From: CAYSLZ01 sp964468355
GTDB lineage: Bacteria; Patescibacteriota; Microgenomatia; UBA12405; JAHJSD01
Reading direction: 5' to 3'
DNA: 29,602 nt
NCBI GenBank assembly: GCA_964468355.1
Contig: CAYXSV010000002.1
Coordinates: 1-29,602, forward strand
In this document: one piece after another, positions 20,099-27,208 of the stretch
How positions within the stretch are numbered: position 1 is the stretch's first letter
Layout: each line of letters starts with the position of its first letter
Position numbers and translations under genes: made by a program
Notes under the pieces: generated by a model
Database searches by the model: none
Seen by the model: only the letters and a program-made list of their open reading frames with translations
What the model was told of the DNA's origin: nothing

Positions 20099-21463
20099 AT
20101 GAATTTCAACAAACTTATTTGGATAACGCCGTTGATTATCGGTCTAACCAGCGGTTTAATCATTACCAAACCTAAACAATCCCAATCCAATAATAAAGCC
20201 AGTCCGGTTGTTGAAAATTCTGTGGCATCTGCGGAGCCGAAGGCTTCTGCGAACTCTGCGATACAAAAACCTGAAACGCAGAAAACGCAAAAGGCCGCAG
20301 AAAACACAAAAGAGAATGGAAATCAACCCCTTGACACTTACCTCCTCTCTGCCCAATCACTATTGACAAAAGCTGTCGCGTTATCACGTGATACACGAAA
20401 CAACACGGAAACTGTCCACGAACGCAACCAACAAATTGTCAACCTAATCAACGAAGCAATTGACACCACCAACCAGGCAATTGCCGAATATCCAAACGCC
20501 GCTCCGGCCTACGCTCAACAAGCTAAAACTTACCAGACAATTACCGCATATATGCCTGAGGCCTACCAAGCCGCAGTCGCCTATTGGCAGCAGGCAATCA
20601 AGATTGATGACAAAAATCCTGAATACTATACCCAGATAGCTAACCTCTATTTAACGCGGATTAGCGCGGATGAGACCGCCAAAGGAGAAACCTCCGGCAA
20701 GGAAAACCTGCGAGGTTCCGCAGGATCCTCGGAGGTTGAGGAATTGACGGAGGTTGGAAAATTCGGCGAATCGCAGATTCACGCAGATATTAAATCAGCC
20801 ATCCACTATCTCCAAAAAGCAGTAGAAGCCGACCCGACCAACCCCAACCGGCTCAAAAAACTGGCTGAAATCCAAACCCAAGCCGGCTACATCAGCCAAG
20901 CTAAGATCAGCTATCAACGCCTGCTGGCTATCTTGCCCGACGATGATCAAAAAGAAAAAATCAAGGATGAAGTCTCCGCACTAGACAAACTGCTAGCCGA
21001 AGCCGCAGCCGACGTCAAGGATAACCTCCGAGGTTCCGCAGGATCCTCGGAGGTTGAGGAATTGACGGAAAATGAAGCAGAACCAATCCTACTACCCGAC
21101 TCCCCGCCCAAACTCCAGGCACACCACCTAGGCGGATCCCAAACCTACATTGCCGAACCAAAAGACTCCTCGGACAGTGTGGACTCCTCCGAGGTGTCAA
21201 AAAGCAACGCCAAATCAGGAACAGAAATCATACCTGCCGGAGAAAAAGAAATCGAAATCTGCAACAACCATCTCGGACCGGACACCCAGGTATATCTGGT
21301 ACCTGAAAACGACCAAAATATAATTTTATTCGTCAAGTCCAAATCTCCCTACAACCCGGGCACTGACCACTGCCCCAACTTCACCGCTGCCACCGCCAAA
21401 CCGGTAGAAGAAGACTTAAAATTTAAATGGTGGATAATCGCCGAAGGCGATCACGCAGAATAA
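20099..21463 (+). CDS. Membrane-anchored TPR protein with tail-like beta C-terminus
   Basis: About 454 residues from the ATG at 20099; a frame from 20051 exists but its first residues are repeat sequence. One membrane helix (IWITPLIIGLTSGLIIT) is followed by a low-complexity, repeat-encoded linker. Tetratricopeptide helices come next (AAPAYAQQAKTYQTITAYMP...YWQQAIKIDDKNPEYYTQIA; AIHYLQKAVEADPTNPNRLK). NLRGSAGSSEVEELTE occurs twice, from two near-identical 44-bp repeats. The last 90 residues (IIPAGEKEIEICNNHLGPDT, QVYLVPENDQNIILFVKSKS, FKWWIIAEGDHAE) are a small beta domain seen near the ends of secreted structural proteins. The stop TAA overlaps the next start (TAATG). Confidence 0.78.
   Translation: MNFNKLIWITPLIIGLTSGLIITKPKQSQSNNKASPVVENSVASAEPKASANSAIQKPETQKTQKAAENTKENGNQPLDTYLLSAQSLLTKAVALSRDTRNNTETVHERNQQIVNLINEAIDTTNQAIAEYPNAAPAYAQQAKTYQTITAYMPEAYQAAVAYWQQAIKIDDKNPEYYTQIANLYLTRISADETAKGETSGKENLRGSAGSSEVEELTEVGKFGESQIHADIKSAIHYLQKAVEADPTNPNRLKKLAEIQTQAGYISQAKISYQRLLAILPDDDQKEKIKDEVSALDKLLAEAAADVKDNLRGSAGSSEVEELTENEAEPILLPDSPPKLQAHHLGGSQTYIAEPKDSSDSVDSSEVSKSNAKSGTEIIPAGEKEIEICNNHLGPDTQVYLVPENDQNIILFVKSKSPYNPGTDHCPNFTAATAKPVEEDLKFKWWIIAEGDHAE
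20221..20320. repeat. CRCGGAA-family repeat cluster inside the TPR gene
   Basis: TGCGGAGCCGAAGGCTTCTG, then CTGCGAACTCTGCG and ACGCAGAAAACGCAAAAGGC. It encodes an Ala/Glu/Lys-rich linker after the membrane helix. Further words follow at 20390-20420 (AACAACACGGAAACTG) and 20655-20672 (AACGCGGATTAGCGCGGA). Confidence 0.65.
20688..20765. repeat. GGAGGTTGAGGAATTG-family repeat, TPR gene copy 1
   Basis: AACCTGCGAGGTTCCGCAGG, TCCTCGGAGGTTGAGGAATT, then a further GACGGAGGTTGG. In frame: NLRGSAGSSEVEELTEV. Nearly identical to 21021-21068. Confidence 0.75.
21021..21068. repeat. GGAGGTTGAGGAATTG-family repeat, TPR gene copy 2
   Basis: AACCTCCGAGGTTCCGCAGG then TCCTCGGAGGTTGAGGAATT. Same reading frame and peptide as copy 1 (NLRGSAGSSEVEELTE). 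A weaker copy, TCCTCGGACAGTGTGGACTC, lies at 21168. Confidence 0.75.
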
Positions 21464-21496
21464 TGCAGAACAAAACGCGGAAAGACGCGAAGATTA
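21453..21496. repeat. CRCGGAA-family repeat at the TPR/GxxExxY no. 2 junction
   Basis: ACGCAGAATAATGCAGAACA followed by AAACGCGGAA. A 30-bp stretch is identical to one at 26685-26714. It carries the TPR stop codon and the overlapping start codon of the next gene. Confidence 0.8.
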
Positions 21497-22035
21497 ACAT
21501 GAAGAAATTAAACAAACTAACTGAACAAGTTATCGGTTTAGCAATAAAAGTCCATAAAGAGCTTGGGCCTGGGTTCGTAGAAAAAATCTACCAACGGGCG
21601 TTATATTTGGAACTTAACAATACGGGAATTAGGCTCGAAAGAGAAAAGAAAGTCCCTATATATTACAATAAAGCTAAACTAGGTTACCAAAAAGTTGACT
21701 TCATCGTTGAAAACAAGGTAATACTTGAACTTAAAACGGTGAGTGAAATTCAGAAACTTCATCAAGCCCAACTCCTCTCATACCTAAAAACCAGTAAATG
21801 CCAAGTAGGCCTAATACTTAACTTTGCCAAACCAAAATTAGAGATTAAGCGGATGATTGCAACCACAGAACCACGGAAGGAATATAGAAACGCGGAGAAT
21901 AAATCATCTGCGAACTCTGCTGATTCTGCGTCTCAGCGGTTGCAAGGAAAGTATTCAATGTCGGCTGCCAAAGTGAATAAAAAAACTGCAACCACAGAAT
22001 CACAGAAGGAATATAGAAACGCGGAGAATACATAA
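21463..22035 (+). CDS. GxxExxY family protein no. 2 (PD-(D/E)XK nuclease-like fold)
   Basis: 190 residues from the ATG at 21463, which overlaps the TPR stop (TAATG); the core start could be 21499. NKLTEQVIGLAIKVHKELGP and GFVEKIYQRALYLEL carry the GxxExxY signature (G-F-V-E-K-I-Y). VDFIVENKVILELKTV gives the D...ExK catalytic-type arrangement (Asp79, Glu89, Lys91). The first 12 residues and the last 55 are repeat-encoded: ATTEPRKEYRNAEN and ATTESQKEYRNAEN come from two 42-bp copies with two mismatches. The stop overlaps the LamG start (TAATG). Function of the family is unknown; a nuclease is inferred from fold motifs only. Confidence 0.88.
   Translation: MQNKTRKDAKINMKKLNKLTEQVIGLAIKVHKELGPGFVEKIYQRALYLELNNTGIRLEREKKVPIYYNKAKLGYQKVDFIVENKVILELKTVSEIQKLHQAQLLSYLKTSKCQVGLILNFAKPKLEIKRMIATTEPRKEYRNAENKSSANSADSASQRLQGKYSMSAAKVNKKTATTESQKEYRNAENT
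21859..22033. repeat. Paired 42-bp direct repeats at the end of GxxExxY no. 2, with inverted words between
   Basis: GCAACCACAGAACCACGGAA... at 21859-21900 and GCAACCACAGAATCACAGAA... at 21988-22029 differ at only two positions and are 129 bp (43 codons) apart. Between them lie inverted words, TCTGCGAACTCTGCTGATTC and TGCGTCTCAGCGG. Confidence 0.8.
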
Positions 22036-25000
22036 TGAATATAACAAGTCTACTCAACCAATTCAAAGCCAAACTAAACAACTTAGTTGACAGGTTCACC
22101 CTACTCAACCTCCTCACCATCCTCGGTGTCTTATTGGCCTTTACCGGCACCCTCTGGTTCCTCAACCGCACTCCAAAAGTAGTCGAAGCCGGCTGGTTCA
22201 ACGACAACTGGCTGTATCGGAAATCAATCCAAGTAAACAACAATACTTCAGAAGAAACCGATGTCTATATCTCCGTTACAATTGACACCTCGGATGCAGA
22301 TAAGTTCCAAGACGACTGCGGTGATATCAGGTTTACCAAAACCAACGGCCAGCAATTAGATTACTACGTCTCCTCCGGTTGCGGTACTGCTTCAACAGTA
22401 ATTCATGTCAACTTTGACACTTTACCGGCCGGTGACCAAACACTTTACTACTACTACGGCAATCCATCCGCCTCAGACGGCTTTTCCGCTTCCGATTTTT
22501 CCACCGAAGCATCAGATTATACCGTCGGCTCAATCGGCTCGGAAGAACAATCCCCCGGCCCGGTAGCATATTGGAAATTTGACGAGGGCTACGGCGACAC
22601 CGCCCACGACTCCACCCAAAACGCCAACCACGGCACCCTTCAAAACAGCCCCGCTTGGCAGAGTGAGGATATGTGTGTAAACGGAAAATGTCTATACTTT
22701 AACGGATCAGACAGCCATATTGATGTACCTAGCGACCCAAGCATTTCTCCTGGAACAAGTGATTTTTCATTAAGCGCATGGGTTAAAACACCCAATACGC
22801 TATCAAACGACAGAATTTTATCAAACCACTACCTGCAATGGGAGTTATGGTCAGGAAGTGACGGGAACGTCTTAAGCTCTATAGGAGACAAATCAAATAG
22901 AATTATCAGCTACGGGCCAAACATTGAGGATAATAAATGGCATCATATCACGGCTACATACGACAGAGACGGTTTGATGAAACTATATGTTGACGGTGTT
23001 TTGGAAGATTCTGATGACATAAGTAGTTACTCCACAGTAGATTTAGACAGTAACAGTGTTAGTATAGGAAGCCACGCTGGAGGTACCGGTTATGTTTGGA
23101 ACGGTTTTATCGACGAACCTAAAATCTACCCCTACGCCCGCAGTGCAGAAGAAATAAAATCCGATTATGCCTCGCGAGGCTCGGCACATGGGATTTCCGC
23201 GGATTTTGGAACGGATTCTCACGGATACCTCAACGACGGCTTAGTAGGCTACTGGAAAATGGACGAAGACTCCTGGGATGGAACAGCGGATGAAGTAATT
23301 GACTCATCAGACAATGAAAACCACGGGGTCGGTGTCGGCGACACTCCCCCAACCACCGGCGCAGGAAAGTTTGGCAATGCGGGAGTTTTCGATGGAGAAG
23401 ATGATTATATACAAATTGGTAATACGAGTGCAGGAAATATGGGAACTGGAGATTTTTCTATTTCCGCTTGGATTAAAACGGCAACAACCGATTTTCAAAG
23501 AGTAATTGGGAAATATGAAAATTCGGACTCACCCTATTACGTGGTATATATCTCAAATAATCAAATTCGACTTAGAATGCAAACTGATAGTGCTGGGAAT
23601 ACATATTATGACTCTGATACCGTTACTCTAAGTGACGACTCCTGGCATATGATTCAAATAGTTGCGGACAGAAGTCAAAGCAGTGATACTGCATACTTCT
23701 ATTTAGATGGAGAAAATGTTGGCACAGCTGATATAACCAGCCATGAAGACTCACTCGATAATAACGGAGATATTGAGATAGCCGGTGGAGATTTCCATTT
23801 CAATGGAGAAATTGACGAAGCAAGAGTTTACAACCGTGCCCTATCACCTAAAGAAGTCCGCGACCTCTACAACTGGGCGCCGAGACCAGTGGCCTACTAT
23901 AATTTTGATGAGGGTTCAGGGACAAATCTATACGATCGTTCGGGAAATGGAAATAATAGTGACTCTTTTGGAGGAGACCCTACTTGGGCAACAGGTAAAT
24001 TTGGGAAGGCTCTTGAATTAGATGGTAACGATGATTACATAAACTGTGGAACCAACTCCTTGGATTTTAATCCTGGCTCAACCCCTCATACGCTTTCTGC
24101 TTGGGTTTATCCTACAGGCACACCTCAAACCTACAACTATATCATGTCAATAGGAAACAATAGTGACGGAGAGCAATCCTCAATTGGAATCACAAATACC
24201 AATGCCCTATATCTTTCAGCTTATTCCTCACCAATTGTTACTACCGATTATACTTTACCTTCCCTTAATAGGTGGTACCATATAAGTCTAATTTATAGTG
24301 ATGGAACGGCTGATTTTTATGTTGATGGGGTTAAAGTAGAAAGTGAAAGCATTTCGGTTTCAACAACTACCGGTAAATGTAGAATTGGCTCACATCTAGG
24401 AAACTCATCATTTTGGCAAGGTAAAATCGACGATGTCCGAATTTACAACTACGCTCGGACTCAAAAACAAATCGTTGAAGACATGAACGCTGGGCATCCG
24501 GTCGGCGGTTCTCCGGTCGGCTCGCAAGTTGGATATTGGAAATTTGATGAAGGATACGGCACAACCGCCTACGACTCCAGCCCCCACGGCAACGATGGAA
24601 CATTAACTGGAACTACACTCCCTGAATGGACTAGTGACGGGAAATTTGGGAAAGCATTTAATTTTAACGGAGGAGAAGAAAGGATCGATGTAGGTAATAT
24701 TGAAGCTTTCGATTTGTTTAGCCAAGCATCAACAATCTCCTTCTGGATTAAAAAGTCAAATCAAGAAAGAATGATTCCCATGGCCAAATTTCATTATGAC
24801 GGAGGCAACTCAAAAGGGTGGATGTTTGATTTTGATAGTAACTATTCTCGAGTTAATATTGCCGACGGTAGTGGTTATGCATGGCAACCACAATTTGGAG
24901 CAATAGATGACGATACTTGGTATCACATCACTTTAACATTTGACGATTCTAGTAGGCAAGCTATTCCTTACACAAACGGCGTGCAAGGAAATAGCGTAAC

Positions 25001-26678
25001 TATTCCAGAGGGTGAATTCGTCCCCGCCTCATTGTACAGTATGACTATTGGCTCAAGACCTGATAGTACAACTTGGAATCCTATGCAAGGCCTCATCGAC
25101 GAAGTTAAAATTTACAACTCCGCTTTGACGGAAGATGAGATAAAGATTGATTACAATCGCGGAAAAGGCACGGTATTCGGCTCGATTTCCACGGATTCCG
25201 ACGGCGAAACGCCGTCTAATGCGGATTCGCGCGGATACTGCATTCCAGGCGACACGAGTGCCTGCAGCCCACCGGTGGCGGAATGGAAATTTGATGAAAA
25301 ACAAGGCACTACCGCCTACGACACCTCCGGCAATGGCAATGACGGAACATTAGAAAACGGCCCAACCTGGAAATCCGCCGCTCATTGCAAACAAGGAGCT
25401 TGTTTGGAATTTGATGGAAATAATCAATGGTTAACAATATCAGATTCGGGCTCAAGCACTCTAGATTTAACTTCAGCTGGAACATTACAAATTTGGGCAA
25501 AATCAGATAGACAATACCCAAGTGATGATTCAAATAGTCATTTCCGTAACTTTCTAAGTAAAAGTTGGGGTGGTCAAGCGGACTCAATCAGTTACGCTTT
25601 TCATTGGAATGGGAACAATACTTCCTCTAGATTAAGGCTATGTCTCAGTGATGGAACAAATTTAGACTGTGATTATTACGATATTGGTCCTCTAACTGTT
25701 GGGAAGTGGAATCACTACGCTACTTCTTGGGATGGTTCAAATGTTAAATGGTATGTAAATGGGAAATTAGTTGAAACCGACGAAAACACTGTGACCTGTC
25801 AAACAAGTGATAATGATTTTCATATTGGAGGCTATACCTTTAGTTCTGGCTCAAATCAACATTGGGAGGGAATGCTTGATCAAGCAAAAGTTTATGACTA
25901 TGCCCGGACGCCAGCTCAAATTGCCTGGGATTATAACCGCGGCAAGCCGGTTGGGCATTGGCGGTTGGATGAATGCGAAGGAGAAACTGCCAATGATGTT
26001 TCCGGATTTGGAAATCACGGGAGTATAAATATCGGTGCTTCCGGCCCGCAAACCAGTGCCGGCACCTGCTCCTCCGGTGACACCTCCCACGCCTGGCACA
26101 ACGGCGCTGATGGAAAAATTAATTCTTCCCTTAACTTTGACGGAACGGATGATTATGTGGACGTTGACACTTCAACAAGTGATAATTTGTTTGACATAAC
26201 AGAACAAGGTACCGTTGCTCTGTGGACAAAAATTAATAATCATGGATCTGGCTTAGGGCTCATTGGTAAATATAATTCATATGGTTGGGCCGATACTAAT
26301 TACGGCATAGTTCAACGAGGAGATTGGGCTGGAGAAACTGTGCAAGGAGCTATAAGCGATGGCACCAATAATGAATGGATTACCTCAAGCACACTAGAAG
26401 AAAATGTGTGGTATCACATTGTATTTACATTCGATGGCCTTCAGTTAAGAATGTACCTCAACGGTCAACTGGATGCCCAAAAATCCCAAAACTACATACC
26501 CAAGATTGATGATGATCCAATTAGAATTGGCTCATGGGGCGGAGGAAGTGGTAGATCTATAGACGGGCAAATTGACGATGTGCGGATATACAACTACGCC
26601 CTTACTGAAGCTCAAATTAAGTCTCTTTACAACAGCAACTCTAGTGTTTATTTTGGGCCTGAGGAGGGACAGCCATGA
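22035..26678 (+). CDS. Giant DUF2341 plus six-LamG surface protein
   Basis: 1547 residues. A membrane helix lies at about 21-43 (LLNLLTILGVLLAFTGTLWF). A DUF2341 domain follows at about 55-155 (WLYRKSIQVNNNTSEETDVY...QTLYYYYGNPSA). Then come six concanavalin-like LamG domains, starting near residues 175, 402, 617, 830, 1079 and 1304, each opening with a form of PVAYWKFDEGYG-T-AYDSSGNGNDGTL and ending with a form of IDEVKIYNYALT. LamG domains usually bind carbohydrates or proteins, so this is probably an adhesin displayed on the cell surface. Linkers before domains 2 and 5 are encoded by CGCGGATT repeats. The stop TGA overlaps the next start (ATGA). Confidence 0.93.
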   Translation: MNITSLLNQFKAKLNNLVDRFTLLNLLTILGVLLAFTGTLWFLNRTPKVVEAGWFNDNWLYRKSIQVNNNTSEETDVYISVTIDTSDADKFQDDCGDIRFTKTNGQQLDYYVSSGCGTASTVIHVNFDTLPAGDQTLYYYYGNPSASDGFSASDFSTEASDYTVGSIGSEEQSPGPVAYWKFDEGYGDTAHDSTQNANHGTLQNSPAWQSEDMCVNGKCLYFNGSDSHIDVPSDPSISPGTSDFSLSAWVKTPNTLSNDRILSNHYLQWELWSGSDGNVLSSIGDKSNRIISYGPNIEDNKWHHITATYDRDGLMKLYVDGVLEDSDDISSYSTVDLDSNSVSIGSHAGGTGYVWNGFIDEPKIYPYARSAEEIKSDYASRGSAHGISADFGTDSHGYLNDGLVGYWKMDEDSWDGTADEVIDSSDNENHGVGVGDTPPTTGAGKFGNAGVFDGEDDYIQIGNTSAGNMGTGDFSISAWIKTATTDFQRVIGKYENSDSPYYVVYISNNQIRLRMQTDSAGNTYYDSDTVTLSDDSWHMIQIVADRSQSSDTAYFYLDGENVGTADITSHEDSLDNNGDIEIAGGDFHFNGEIDEARVYNRALSPKEVRDLYNWAPRPVAYYNFDEGSGTNLYDRSGNGNNSDSFGGDPTWATGKFGKALELDGNDDYINCGTNSLDFNPGSTPHTLSAWVYPTGTPQTYNYIMSIGNNSDGEQSSIGITNTNALYLSAYSSPIVTTDYTLPSLNRWYHISLIYSDGTADFYVDGVKVESESISVSTTTGKCRIGSHLGNSSFWQGKIDDVRIYNYARTQKQIVEDMNAGHPVGGSPVGSQVGYWKFDEGYGTTAYDSSPHGNDGTLTGTTLPEWTSDGKFGKAFNFNGGEERIDVGNIEAFDLFSQASTISFWIKKSNQERMIPMAKFHYDGGNSKGWMFDFDSNYSRVNIADGSGYAWQPQFGAIDDDTWYHITLTFDDSSRQAIPYTNGVQGNSVTIPEGEFVPASLYSMTIGSRPDSTTWNPMQGLIDEVKIYNSALTEDEIKIDYNRGKGTVFGSISTDSDGETPSNADSRGYCIPGDTSACSPPVAEWKFDEKQGTTAYDTSGNGNDGTLENGPTWKSAAHCKQGACLEFDGNNQWLTISDSGSSTLDLTSAGTLQIWAKSDRQYPSDDSNSHFRNFLSKSWGGQADSISYAFHWNGNNTSSRLRLCLSDGTNLDCDYYDIGPLTVGKWNHYATSWDGSNVKWYVNGKLVETDENTVTCQTSDNDFHIGGYTFSSGSNQHWEGMLDQAKVYDYARTPAQIAWDYNRGKPVGHWRLDECEGETANDVSGFGNHGSINIGASGPQTSAGTCSSGDTSHAWHNGADGKINSSLNFDGTDDYVDVDTSTSDNLFDITEQGTVALWTKINNHGSGLGLIGKYNSYGWADTNYGIVQRGDWAGETVQGAISDGTNNEWITSSTLEENVWYHIVFTFDGLQLRMYLNGQLDAQKSQNYIPKIDDDPIRIGSWGGGSGRSIDGQIDDVRIYNYALTEAQIKSLYNSNSSVYFGPEEGQP
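23190..23228. repeat. CGCGGATT-type repeat in the linker before LamG 2
   Basis: GATTTCCGCGGATTTTGGAA then CGGATTCTCACGGATAC. In frame: GISADFGTDSHGY. Confidence 0.65.
25183..25245. repeat. CGCGGATT-type repeat in the linker before LamG 5
   Basis: GATTTCCACGGATTCCGACG, GCGAAACGCC, then TGCGGATTCGCGCGGATACT. In frame: ISTDSDGETPSNADSRGYC. The GACGGCGAAACGCCGTC part is itself a hairpin. Confidence 0.65.
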
Positions 26679-27190
26679 TGGTTAAACGCAGAATAATGCA
26701 GAACAAAACGCGGAATAACGCGGCGCGGAATGGTGCGGACGGAAAGAACCGCAGAACTAAGCGGAAAACAAAACTATTGTATCCAAGCTTATCTTACCAA
26801 GTAAGAGGTGCTTGTTTCGAACTTAGAAAAGATATCGGCTGGGGACATAAAGAAAAGGTGTATCAACGCGGTTTAGCCGAAAAATTAAAAGCTTTAAATA
26901 TAAATTTTGAACGTGAGCAAAGAATTCCAATTAAAGTAAATGGGAAAAAAGTAGGCACTTATATCCCGGATTTTGTTATTGAAAATAAAATTATGCTTGA
27001 AATAAAAGCTAAACAGCATGTAATTAAACAAGATGTTAAACAGTTTTGGCAGTATTTAAGAATTAGCCCTTATTTATTAGGTTTCCTTGTTAATTTTGGG
27101 AACAAGAAAGGCGTTCGGATTATGCGGAGAATATACGACAAGGCGCGTCCGCGTAGTTCCGCGTCTAGTTCCGCAAGTTCAGCGATATAA
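26675..27190 (+). CDS. GxxExxY family protein no. 3 (PD-(D/E)XK nuclease-like fold)
   Basis: 171 residues from the ATG at 26675, which overlaps the LamG stop; a start at 26696 inside the repeat would also work. YPSLSYQVRGACFELRKDIG and GHKEKVYQRGLAEKL hold the GxxExxY signature. YIPDFVIENKIMLEIKAKQH gives Asp99, Glu109 and Lys111 as the D...ExK set. It is closer in sequence to no. 1 (KTKLLYP-LSYQVRG, KKVGTYIPDFVIENKI) than to no. 2. Both ends are made of CGCGGAA repeats: residues 5-31 (RRIMQNKTRNNAARNGADGK...) and the Ser/Ala tail (RSSASSSASSAI). Confidence 0.88.
   Translation: MMVKRRIMQNKTRNNAARNGADGKNRRTKRKTKLLYPSLSYQVRGACFELRKDIGWGHKEKVYQRGLAEKLKALNINFEREQRIPIKVNGKKVGTYIPDFVIENKIMLEIKAKQHVIKQDVKQFWQYLRISPYLLGFLVNFGNKKGVRIMRRIYDKARPRSSASSSASSAI
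26682..26771. repeat. CRCGGAA-family repeats, left flank of GxxExxY no. 3 (direct)
   Basis: ACGCAGAATAATGCAGAACA, AAACGCGGAATAACGCGGCG, CGGAATGGTGCGGACGGAAA and CCGCAGAACTAAGCGGAAAA. The first 30 bp are identical to 21454-21483. Confidence 0.8.
27137..27187. repeat. CRCGGAA-family repeats, right flank of GxxExxY no. 3 (inverted)
   Basis: GCGCGTCCGCGTAGTTCCGC, then GTCTAGTTCCGCAAGTTCAG. These are the reverse complement of the words at 26682-26771, so the gene lies between inverted arms. Confidence 0.78.
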
Positions 27191-27208
27191 AAAAATGAAC
27201 ATTAACAA

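Noticed and set aside
20221..22033. CRISPR array or tandem repeat locus
   Set aside because: The repeated words are short, unevenly spaced, of mixed orientation and mostly inside open frames; no regular repeat-spacer pattern.
27195..27208. ATG at 27195 as start of the last gene
   Set aside because: It reaches a stop after five codons; the ATG at 27209 opens the long frame.
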